From: Dyella flagellata
Lineage (GTDB): Bacteria > Pseudomonadota > Gammaproteobacteria > Xanthomonadales > Rhodanobacteraceae
NCBI RefSeq assembly: GCF_030160275.1
Contig: NZ_BSOA01000044.1
Span: forward strand, 62,001 to 126,000
Reading direction: 5' to 3'
DNA: 64,000 nucleotides
Of this stretch, positions 44,165-51,700 are shown one piece after another; position 1 is the stretch's first letter, and the number at the start of each line of letters is the position of its first letter. The position numbers were made by a program, and so were the translations under genes. The notes beneath the pieces are model-generated. The model was not told the DNA's origin. It saw nothing but the letters and a program-made list of their open reading frames with translations, and searched no databases.

Positions 44165-47100
44165 ATGGGCAGCGACCTTCATCGCATCGCCATCAGCATC
44201 AGGCATTGGCTGGCGCATCGCTACGACAGTTCCACGGCGGTGGAACCGGGTGCCGCCGATGCGGCGCAGCTGGCTGGTGCCGATACCGTCATTTCCCATA
44301 TCGGCAATCAGGCCGCGGCACGCCGCCTTGGCTCCCCCAATACGGAAACAGGTGCTCCGGCGACACCGTCTCGCAGCGATTTTGCCGATCTTCCACCCGT
44401 ATTACGCATCGGCATGCCGGGTGGTTTGCACGAGCGCGAAGCCGAGCGCATTGCCAACAGTCGCATGACGGTAGACCTGGCCAACGGCTCGGACGATCTA
44501 CCCGGCATGCCCACACCGATGCGTAAAAGCGACACTGTGCAGCACATCCCCACTTTGGCGGCCGCACAACAATTGCGCTCGCCGTCCCTGTATGGCACGC
44601 CCGGCGGCGGGCAGGCACTGGACTCGCGTCACCGCGAGCCACTGGAGCGCGCGCTGGGCCACGGCTTATCCCATGTGCGCATCCACGACGACGCGCACGC
44701 GCACGATGCAGCGCATGGGCTCCAGGCTCGCGCGTTTACGCGCGGCCAGCACGTCTTCTTCGGCGAAGGACGCTATGCGCCGGATACCAAGAGCGGCCGC
44801 CGCCTGTTGCTGCATGAACTTACCCATGCGTTGCAACAACGCGACCAAGCCGACCCCTTGATCCAGGCCGATTTTCCCAAGGATTTTGCCGGCCGCCAGG
44901 ACGTAGCAGTTGAAGGTACGCCAGTACAGCCGCCCGGCACGCTCAAGGTCAAAACCTATGACGGCGGCTGGGTATATGCACCGTATGGCATCTATAGCCC
45001 GAGTGACGTGCCGGTGGAATACCAGGATCGCATCATGGAGTCGGGCAAAGCCTTCCAATGGCGCAATCCAGGCATGTCGTTGGGTGCTTCCGTCGATGCG
45101 GAAATGCAGCGCATGGAAAACAAGGGCGAGCTGACGGTACGCGATATGCGCGTGCTTTCCGAGACGGCCGGCTCCAAGATGAATATCCGCGTTGCGATGG
45201 CTCGCGTCGGCAATGATTACCGGTTTGTCGGCTACGACATGTCCGTCTTTCCGGAGGGGCTATCCATCGGGACAGGAAGTGTCACCAATGGCTTCGTCGA
45301 GTCGGAAATGGGCAACACCGCCGGCGTTGGTCGCAGCCTGTTCGCCGACCGGGTGGTACGTACGCTAGCGCGTGGCGTTCCGGCGATGTCGCTGGAAGTC
45401 TATACCAGCCAGCGCACCGGCGATTTCCATGCGCAGATCTGGCAAACCATCGGTCGTCCGGGCATGCCAGCGGAGCGCGAGCATTATTCGCTCGACACCC
45501 GCGACATGGTGCGCATCGCCCTGACCTGGAGCGATGCGCTTTCCATGCAACAACGCGCCGACCTGGTGCGCCTCGCCACTTCCCAGACCGCGCCCAGCGC
45601 ACAGGAAGCCCAGGCTGCACTGGGATCGGCCGAAGTAGGCAGCGGCGGCAAGGCCCCTGGTGGCTTTTCATCCGGCGCGCACGAAGCAATGCTGGGATTG
45701 GCCCACCAGGTCAATGCCAACGTGCGCCGCCCGGTGGCATTGGAGCGCTACGAACAATTGAGCGATGCCGCCACGGTCGACCGCATCATCAAAGAAAATG
45801 GGGGCTACGCCACACTTGGCGGCCGGCTCTACCGCGTGCTGCGTGAAGGAGCACAAACGCGTTACTTCGAACTCAATCCGGTCGCCATCCGCCTGCAGAT
45901 CGCACCCGGCGGGAGCGCAGCCGCGCCAGACGCCAAGGAAGCCGAAGCGACAAAAGCGCCGATCGCCCCCGAAACACCGCCGACATCGACGGGCGAGGTA
46001 AAAGAAGGCGAGGTGATCGTGGTGCCCTACACCACCTTTTTTGAGGCGCGCGATGCCGGCAGCGGCCGCGCGCTGTTCGGCATCCAGGAAGGCGAACGCT
46101 GGTATCGCCTGGAGGCTGGCAACGGCAAGCGCCTGGAGTTCGACCCAGTTACCGGCGAGCAGTTGATTCCCACCCAGATGACTACACCAGGCGGGCAACC
46201 GCTGCTCGCACGGCCCTGGGACCCGGAACCGTATACGCCGGCGCAAATGCGCCCTAGCGGCACGGCACAAGGTGCGGTGGCGGCAGGTGGCATCGTCATG
46301 GTGCTCAATGAACTACTAAGCCCTATCGGCGCTGGCCTGCAAGTGCAACGTGGCAACATTGCGCGCGGCAATGCGGAAATTTCGTTCTGGAACGCTTTGG
46401 GTGCCAACCCCGTGGCGGGTGTGTGGGACAACATTGCGCGCGAACCGGCGCCCGCCGGGCAAAAGCCCGATACCGCGGCGTTGTTCGGACATATGTTTTA
46501 TCCGTATGTGGTGGATATCGACGCTGCACGCCTGCGCCCGAATATCGCGCTGCGCGCCGGTTCCTATACGGAATTGCAGACCTTGCTGCACGTGGGGAAA
46601 AGCCTCGGCGCCATCAGCGAAGAGGGCGGCAACTATTTTGCCGTCGTCAACCGCGTGTCGGCGCAAGGGGTGAAGCGCTATGAGATTACCGAAGCGGTCA
46701 ATCAGGCCCTGGCCATGGTGTTGGCCCGTGCTGAATCCGGTTTGCGCAACGAGCTGGACGCGCTGTCCCCTGCACAGCGCAAAGGAAAGCTGTTTCGCAT
46801 GCATGCCGGTGCGCCGATCTATCGCTCGGAACAAGGGCAGCAATTCATTCAGAATGCGGCCGAGCAAATGGGGCCCGCGCCCCTGGTGCGGGAAATCGGC
46901 AGACGTAGCAGCAATGTCATCCAATACCTGTGGACCGGTTATGCGGGAACACGCGTGCAAGTGGCACCAGCCAACGCAGACGCCTATCGATCGGCCGCGT
47001 ACGCGCAATACCGGATTTACCGGCCCATCGACGATGTCTGGCGCGAAGTGAAAAATGCCGGCCGCAGCGTTACGCCAAGCGAGCTACCCGGTTTCCTGAG

Positions 47101-47287
47101 CGAACCGCTGAGCAGTTTCATCGCCGGTCCAGGCCAGGGAGCGACGACCGGATTCGGCACGACCAATTACATCTGCGATCCGGAAAACCGCGGGCAATGG
47201 ACGATGGCCACGGGGGAGATCAAAAGCTTTTGGGTCTCCGCCAGCGACCTCACGCCGATCGACGAAAAGGACCTGTCGAAAGATTGA
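44165..47287 (+). CDS. DUF4157 (eCIS core domain) protein, putative effector
   Basis: A 1040-aa protein. Residues about 42-55 contain GNQAAARRL, similar to the GNQ motif in the giant protein upstream. The eCIS core domain DUF4157 covers about 150-225: LERALGHGLSHVRIHDD, ARAFTRGQHVFFGEGRYAP, and LLLHELTHALQQ with HELTH at 217-221, a metallopeptidase-type HExxH. The following 800 residues are not recognised; GVGRSLFADRVV followed by SLEVYTS (about 385-420) is faintly like GNAT motif A. DUF4157 proteins are a hallmark of eCIS loci and often carry toxin tails. It ends the operon. Start ATG 44165 lies 10 bp after the TPR gene. Confidence 0.85.
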   Translation: MGSDLHRIAISIRHWLAHRYDSSTAVEPGAADAAQLAGADTVISHIGNQAAARRLGSPNTETGAPATPSRSDFADLPPVLRIGMPGGLHEREAERIANSRMTVDLANGSDDLPGMPTPMRKSDTVQHIPTLAAAQQLRSPSLYGTPGGGQALDSRHREPLERALGHGLSHVRIHDDAHAHDAAHGLQARAFTRGQHVFFGEGRYAPDTKSGRRLLLHELTHALQQRDQADPLIQADFPKDFAGRQDVAVEGTPVQPPGTLKVKTYDGGWVYAPYGIYSPSDVPVEYQDRIMESGKAFQWRNPGMSLGASVDAEMQRMENKGELTVRDMRVLSETAGSKMNIRVAMARVGNDYRFVGYDMSVFPEGLSIGTGSVTNGFVESEMGNTAGVGRSLFADRVVRTLARGVPAMSLEVYTSQRTGDFHAQIWQTIGRPGMPAEREHYSLDTRDMVRIALTWSDALSMQQRADLVRLATSQTAPSAQEAQAALGSAEVGSGGKAPGGFSSGAHEAMLGLAHQVNANVRRPVALERYEQLSDAATVDRIIKENGGYATLGGRLYRVLREGAQTRYFELNPVAIRLQIAPGGSAAAPDAKEAEATKAPIAPETPPTSTGEVKEGEVIVVPYTTFFEARDAGSGRALFGIQEGERWYRLEAGNGKRLEFDPVTGEQLIPTQMTTPGGQPLLARPWDPEPYTPAQMRPSGTAQGAVAAGGIVMVLNELLSPIGAGLQVQRGNIARGNAEISFWNALGANPVAGVWDNIAREPAPAGQKPDTAALFGHMFYPYVVDIDAARLRPNIALRAGSYTELQTLLHVGKSLGAISEEGGNYFAVVNRVSAQGVKRYEITEAVNQALAMVLARAESGLRNELDALSPAQRKGKLFRMHAGAPIYRSEQGQQFIQNAAEQMGPAPLVREIGRRSSNVIQYLWTGYAGTRVQVAPANADAYRSAAYAQYRIYRPIDDVWREVKNAGRSVTPSELPGFLSEPLSSFIAGPGQGATTGFGTTNYICDPENRGQWTMATGEIKSFWVSASDLTPIDEKDLSKD

Positions 47288-47382
47288 GTCTGAAGTCGCC
47301 GAGTTGTCTGTCATCCCCACCCGGCTCAGGCACGTCCGCTGGCGTCTGCGGCAACCTATCGGACTTGGGTTGCCATTGGGGT

Positions 47383-47406
47383 GCTGGGATTGGCATCCCA
47401 GCCTAC
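47383..47406. repeat. single GTAG-type REP unit at the right edge of the eCIS island
   Basis: GCTGGGAT-N4-... reading to CCCAGCCTAC at 47406; one unit in the CTAC orientation. The partner expected to its left has decayed or is absent. It lies 96 bp after the last eCIS gene and 24 bp before the mutarotase stop and may serve as a weak two-way terminator. Confidence 0.8.
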
Positions 47407-47430
47407 GAACTGGACGAAATCGCGCGTCAG

Positions 47431-47784
47431 TCAAATCGCCGCTAGCGCTTCCTTCAACGAAAAAATCCGCCCCATCGGCACCCACTTCTGCCCTGCTTCC
47501 GCCCACGGCAGCCGCTGCTGGTAGCGATCCATCAACGCTTCCCACTCCTGCGTCTTCGCATCGGCGTCCGTTTCCCGTTTCGGAGACGGCACGTAGTCGT
47601 CTGCCATCCGCACCGCCATCACCAGCCGATTGCCGGTACGGAAGATTTCCATGTCCTCGATGCCTGCAGCGCGAATCGACGCGACGATTTCCGGCCAGAT
47701 CACGCCGGGTCGATGCCAGCGCTCGTATTCGGCGATGGCGGCGGCATCGTCCTTGAGGTCCAGGGCGTAGTAGTAGCGTTGCAT
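47431..47784 (-). CDS. aldose mutarotase of the RhaM/DUF718 family, likely for L-fucose
   Basis: A 117-aa cytoplasmic mutarotase interconverting alpha and beta sugar anomers. The family pattern includes RYYYALDLKDD, the His-containing EYERWHRPGVWP-like core (YERWHRPGVIWPEI) and the late QKWVPMGRIFSL. RhaM acts on L-rhamnose; here the immediate neighbour is fucP, so L-fucose is the more likely substrate. Its ATG shares one base with the fucP stop (TGATG), meaning the two are co-translated. Confidence 0.88.
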   Translation of the reverse strand: MQRYYYALDLKDDAAAIAEYERWHRPGVIWPEIVASIRAAGIEDMEIFRTGNRLVMAVRMADDYVPSPKRETDADAKTQEWEALMDRYQQRLPWAEAGQKWVPMGRIFSLKEALAAI

Positions 47785-49097
47785 CAGACCGGGCTCCGTG
47801 CAGCGCGGCGACGCCAGGCAAACAAGGCGATGATGGCGAAACTCAAGGCCGGCACGATCATCGCATCGGACATGCTGGAGTGATCGGAGATCGCACCCAT
47901 GATCGCGGTGAGCACGGCGCCGCCGATGATGGTCATCACCAGCAGGCCGGAGCCGAGCTTGCGCTCGTCGTCGCCGCGGCCTTCCACGCCGAGGGCGAAG
48001 ATGGTCGGGTACATCACCGACATGAAGAAGCTGCATGCGGCCAGTGCATAGGCTCCACTGCTGCCGGGATGCACCACCGCATACAGCGTAAGCACCACGT
48101 TGATGGCTGCGAATGCGAACAACAGGCGTACGGGTGCCACGTACTTCATCAGCGCGGTACCGGCGAAGCGGCCGATCATGAAGCACACCAGTTCGGTGGT
48201 GAGGAAATTCGCGGCCAGTTTGGCCGGCGTGCCATGCATCGTCGCCTGCACGTAGCGGATGGTGTAGCTCCATACGCCGACTTGCGCGCCCACGTAGAAG
48301 AACTGCGAAAGCAGCGCGCCGATGAACGACTTGTCGCGCAACAGCTTGCCCATCACGCCGCCGTTCATGGCCGAGCTTGCCGTGGCCGTGTGCGCGGTGA
48401 TCATTCGAGGGAAACGCGTCGCCAGAATCAGCAGCGCCCATGCGAGCACCACGATGCCGATCACCAGGTACGGCCACTGCACGGCATGGGTCTCGCTCAG
48501 GTAATACGCCGTGCGCTCGGCTTCACTCATCGCCGCCAGCTGTTCGGGCGTGTGCTCGATACCTGAAAAGATGAAATGCTGGCCGATCAGGATCCCCGCG
48601 ATCGAACCCAAGGGATTGAACGCCTGCGCCAGATTGAGCCGACGGGTAGCCGTTTCGGGGGGGCCGAGCAGGGTCACGAAGGGATTGGCCGAGGTTTCCA
48701 GGAAGGCCAGTCCGCCGGCGATCACGAACAGCGCGAACAGGAACATGCCGTAGGTGGCCCGCTCTGCCGCCGGCCAGAACAGCAATGCGCCGATGCCGTA
48801 GAGCGTGAGGCCGAAGATCACCGCGCTCTTGTAGCCGAAGCGGCGCATATAGATGCCCGCCGGCATGGCGATCAGGAAATAGCCGAGGTAGAACGCGCTC
48901 TGCACCAGGCCGGCCTGGAAGTCGTTGAGCACGAAGGCCTTTTTGAATTGCGCGATCAGGACGTCGTTGAGGTTGTTGGCGCCGCCCCACAGGAAGAACA
49001 GGCTGACGATCAGCACCAGCGGCAGCCAGATCCGGCCCATGGGCGTGGCATCGGTGGCCGGCACGGGGGAATCTTCGATCACGGTCGGTGCTTCCAC
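47784..49097 (-). CDS. fucP: L-fucose:H+ symporter FucP (MFS)
   Basis: A 437-aa inner-membrane transporter with about 12 hydrophobic helices. FucP-type marks are FFLWGGANNLNDVLI with an Asp in helix 1, FLETSANPFVTLLG, LNLAQAFNPLGSI, and the second-half block GAQVGVWSYTIRYV. Length matches E. coli FucP. It imports L-fucose freed by the fucosidases. It is transcribed leftward together with the mutarotase, and divergently from the IclR regulator, with 160 bp between them that hold a palindromic operator candidate. Confidence 0.94.
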   Translation of the reverse strand: MEAPTVIEDSPVPATDATPMGRIWLPLVLIVSLFFLWGGANNLNDVLIAQFKKAFVLNDFQAGLVQSAFYLGYFLIAMPAGIYMRRFGYKSAVIFGLTLYGIGALLFWPAAERATYGMFLFALFVIAGGLAFLETSANPFVTLLGPPETATRRLNLAQAFNPLGSIAGILIGQHFIFSGIEHTPEQLAAMSEAERTAYYLSETHAVQWPYLVIGIVVLAWALLILATRFPRMITAHTATASSAMNGGVMGKLLRDKSFIGALLSQFFYVGAQVGVWSYTIRYVQATMHGTPAKLAANFLTTELVCFMIGRFAGTALMKYVAPVRLLFAFAAINVVLTLYAVVHPGSSGAYALAACSFFMSVMYPTIFALGVEGRGDDERKLGSGLLVMTIIGGAVLTAIMGAISDHSSMSDAMIVPALSFAIIALFAWRRRAARSPV

Positions 49098-49156
49098 CTT
49101 GTTCTCCTACCTGTCGCAACGCGCGCCGGGGTGACGTCCCCGCCCATTTGTGCAAA

Positions 49157-49175
49157 TATGAAACCGTTATTCATA
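49157..49175. promoter_or_regulatory. candidate IclR-type operator between fucP and iclR-like gene
   Basis: TATGAAACCGTTATTCATA, a 6-7-6 palindrome (TATGAA-N7-TTCATA). It lies in the divergent promoter region and matches the site at 3866-3884 in 11 of 12 half-site positions. TTGTGC at 49148 with TCATAG 17 nt on could be the regulator's own promoter, overlapping the site. Binding is inferred. Confidence 0.6.
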
Positions 49176-49257
49176 GATAGCACAAGTCGCGCCGCAACAT
49201 GTAGTCGGGTTTTAGGCAAGATGGCGCGATAGGAACCCACTGGACAAGGGGAAAGCC

Positions 49258-50034
49258 ATGGCCCAACAAACGCCCAAGTATCGCGCCCCGGCACTCGACA
49301 AAGGGCTGGACATCCTGGAATTGCTGGCTGCCTCCAGCAACCCGCTGAGCATTGCAGAAATTTCCGAAGGCGTGGGCCGTTCCCGCGGCGAAATCTTCCG
49401 CATGCTGCAGGTGCTGGAAGAACGCGACTACATCGCCCGCGGCGAAGGCGACGTGGGCTACTCGGTCACGCCACGCCTGTTCCGCCTGGGGATGGAGCAG
49501 CCGCCGGTGAAGAGCGCCATCGAAACGGCGCTGCCGGTGATGCACCACCTGGCCGATGCCTGCGGCCAGGCCTGCCATCTGGTGGTGCCTTCCGGCGAAC
49601 AGATCGTGGTGGTGGCGCGGGTGGACCCACCCGGCGAAGTGGCGCTCGTGGTGCGTGTGGGGCATCGCCGCCCGATGTCGCAGTCCACCTCCGGTCACGT
49701 GCTGCTGGCCTTTCAGGAGGAGCAGACACGCGAACGCTGGCTGGACCTCATCCAGCGTTCCGAACCGGCGCTGGATCGCAAGAAGCTTATGCGCCTGCTC
49801 CATCAATTGCGCACGCGCGGTCATGCCTGCGAGCGCAGCCATGTGGTGGATGCGGTCACCGATCTATCCGCGCCAGTGCTGCAACACGGCAGCGCGGTAT
49901 GCGCGCTCACCATTCCCTACATCGAGCAGCAGAACGCCACGCAAACCACCGACGACGTAGTCGCCGCCCTGCTCCGCGCCACCCACGATATTTCCGAAGC
50001 GCTGCAATTCGGTTCTTCCAACCGGACCGCTTAA
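49258..50034 (+). CDS. IclR-family transcriptional regulator, likely of L-fucose use
   Basis: A 258-aa regulator. The N-terminal winged helix-turn-helix is clear (KGLDILELLAAS, LSIAEISEGVGRSRGEIFRML, LEERDYIAR). The C-terminal effector domain follows (VMHHLADACGQACHLVV, VVVARVDPPG, HVLLAF, SAPVLQ, ALTIPY). These proteins bind small organic acids or sugars and repress or activate nearby catabolic genes. It is divergent from fucP and starts 18 bp before a fucosidase gene. The shared palindrome at 3866 extends its likely regulon to the catabolic operon 45 kb away. AAGGGG precedes ATG 49258. Confidence 0.9.
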   Translation: MAQQTPKYRAPALDKGLDILELLAASSNPLSIAEISEGVGRSRGEIFRMLQVLEERDYIARGEGDVGYSVTPRLFRLGMEQPPVKSAIETALPVMHHLADACGQACHLVVPSGEQIVVVARVDPPGEVALVVRVGHRRPMSQSTSGHVLLAFQEEQTRERWLDLIQRSEPALDRKKLMRLLHQLRTRGHACERSHVVDAVTDLSAPVLQHGSAVCALTIPYIEQQNATQTTDDVVAALLRATHDISEALQFGSSNRTA

Positions 50035-50052
50035 CCGAAGAGTATTCAAACG

Positions 50053-51414
50053 ATGCCCAAAATTTTGTTGGCCGCCGCGTTGGCCGCCACCCTCTTCGCA
50101 GGCAGCGCCACGGCGCAGAACTTCGCCGACGTCAAGCCCGCGCCGCAACAGACGCATTGGCAGGATCTGCAATTTGGCGTGATCGTGCATTTCGGCACGA
50201 ATACCTTCCTGGATCGCGAATGGGGTGACGGCACCGCCGATCCGAAGGTGTTCAATCCGGACCACGTGGACCCGGACCAGTGGGCGCGCGCGGCCAGGTC
50301 CGCCGGTGCGAAATACCTGCTGCTGGTGGCCAAGCATCACGATGGCTTTGCATTGTGGCCGACCGAACAGAGCAACTATTCGGTAAAAAGCAGCCCCTGG
50401 CTGGGCGGCAAAGGCGATCTGGTGCGCATGACCGCCGATGCCGTGCACAAGGAGGGCATGGAGTTCGGCATCTATTTGTCGCCGTGGGACCGCCACGAGC
50501 CCCGCTACAAGGATTCGGCGGCCTACGACAAGTTCTACATGGCGCAAATGGATGAACTGGTGCAGGGCTATGGCCCGCTGGTGGAATGGTGGCTCGACGG
50601 CGCCGGCAGCGCAGGCCACGTCTACGATTTCAAGAAGTACATGGAAGAGCTGCGCACCTATCAATCCAACACCATGGTATTCGCCGACGTGGCGCTGTTC
50701 GGCTACGGCGACATCCGCTGGGTGGGCCAGGAAGACGGCCACATCCGTGGCGAAAACTGGAACGTGATCGATCGCCACGGCGAGTTGCGCTGGCGTCCGG
50801 TAGAAGTGGATACGCCGCTGCACAAGCTGGAATGGTTCTGGCATCCGGACGCCGACCAGACGCTCAAGAGCGTGGACGAGCTGATGGACATCTGGGAAAA
50901 CAGCGTAGGCCGTGGCGGCCAGCTGATGCTGGGGCTGGCGCCGAATCGGCATGGCTTGTTGCCGGATGCCGACGTAAAACGCTTGAAGGAGTTCGGTGGA
51001 GCGTTGCAAGCGCGTTATGGTGCGGACAAGAACCTGGTGCTGCACCGCCTTCCCTCGCCCTCGGACGATCCCAACCTTGACGCGGCGCTGGACGGCAACC
51101 TCGATACATTCTGGTCGGCCCCGGAGGGCTCCCACCACGCCGTGCTCGAAGTGGACTTCGCCCACCCCATCACGTTCGATCACGCGTTGACGATGGAATG
51201 GTTGAACGACGGCCAGTGCGTGCAGAATTATGCGATCGAGGCATGGACGCACGACACCTGGGCGCCTGTCGCCAAGGCCGAAGCGATCGGCCATATGAAG
51301 ATCGATCGCTTCGCCCCGATCACCACCTCGAAAGTACGCTTGAACGTGCTTTCGAGCGCTTGCACGGCCCGGATCCGGGAATTTCAGTTGTTTGACGTCG
51401 AACAGAAGCGCTGA
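50053..51414 (+). CDS. alpha-L-fucosidase, GH29, secreted, with C-terminal carbohydrate-binding-like domain
   Basis: A 453-aa exported enzyme: signal peptide residues 1-21 (ending GSATAQ). The GH29 barrel has LQFGVIVHFGTNTF, AKHHDGFALWP, and EWWLDGAG with the likely nucleophile Asp; GRGGQLMLGLAPNR is typical of the 1,3/1,4-fucosidase subgroup (GH29-B). Residues about 335-453 look like an F5/8-type (discoidin) beta sandwich (DDPNLDAALDGNLDTFWSA). It begins 18 bp after the regulator gene. Together with the other GH29 at 798-2402 it would widen the range of fucosyl linkages attacked. Confidence 0.92.
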   Translation: MPKILLAAALAATLFAGSATAQNFADVKPAPQQTHWQDLQFGVIVHFGTNTFLDREWGDGTADPKVFNPDHVDPDQWARAARSAGAKYLLLVAKHHDGFALWPTEQSNYSVKSSPWLGGKGDLVRMTADAVHKEGMEFGIYLSPWDRHEPRYKDSAAYDKFYMAQMDELVQGYGPLVEWWLDGAGSAGHVYDFKKYMEELRTYQSNTMVFADVALFGYGDIRWVGQEDGHIRGENWNVIDRHGELRWRPVEVDTPLHKLEWFWHPDADQTLKSVDELMDIWENSVGRGGQLMLGLAPNRHGLLPDADVKRLKEFGGALQARYGADKNLVLHRLPSPSDDPNLDAALDGNLDTFWSAPEGSHHAVLEVDFAHPITFDHALTMEWLNDGQCVQNYAIEAWTHDTWAPVAKAEAIGHMKIDRFAPITTSKVRLNVLSSACTARIREFQLFDVEQKR

Positions 51415-51418
51415 GAAC

Positions 51419-51442
51419 CTAGGCTGGGACGACAATCCCAGC
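51419..51442. repeat. degenerate GTAG-type REP unit
   Basis: CTAGGCTGGGA-N-...-ATCCCAGC: one unit of the window's REP family with its head changed from GTAG to CTAG. It lies 4 bp after the fucosidase stop. The following 258 bp up to 51700 contain no supported gene. Confidence 0.7.
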
Positions 51443-51700
51443 TTATGAGCTAAGCCTTCGAGGCATATCAAGAACTTGCGAACGGCCTCGCACTTCCGAG
51501 CCTGCCGAGCAGGGATTCATGCGGGAGAAACACCCGCTTAAGAATTCTGTGCCAGAATCCAAGGCCACGATCGGCGTGCAACAAGCTTGCCGGCGAACAG
51601 GGGATCTACCCAGGGCAGACGTTGAACCGCCGCGGTCGGCGGAGCGTTACCTTGCGCGTGTCCTCCGCTATTACCTTGGGATCAATGCGGGAGCGGGTGC

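Noticed and set aside
11998-47287. Contractile-tail prophage.
   Set aside because: No capsid, portal, terminase, replication, lysis or integrase genes. The presence of DUF4255, CIS-tube/LysM, AAA+ ATPase and DUF4157 genes is typical of eCIS.
11998-47287. Type VI secretion system.
   Set aside because: No TssJLM membrane complex, TssB/C sheath pair or ClpV was seen; the sheath proteins are of the phage/eCIS single-chain type.
49864-51471. Long open frame (535 codons) on the minus strand opposite the second fucosidase.
   Set aside because: Antisense shadow; the plus strand holds a complete GH29 enzyme with signal peptide.
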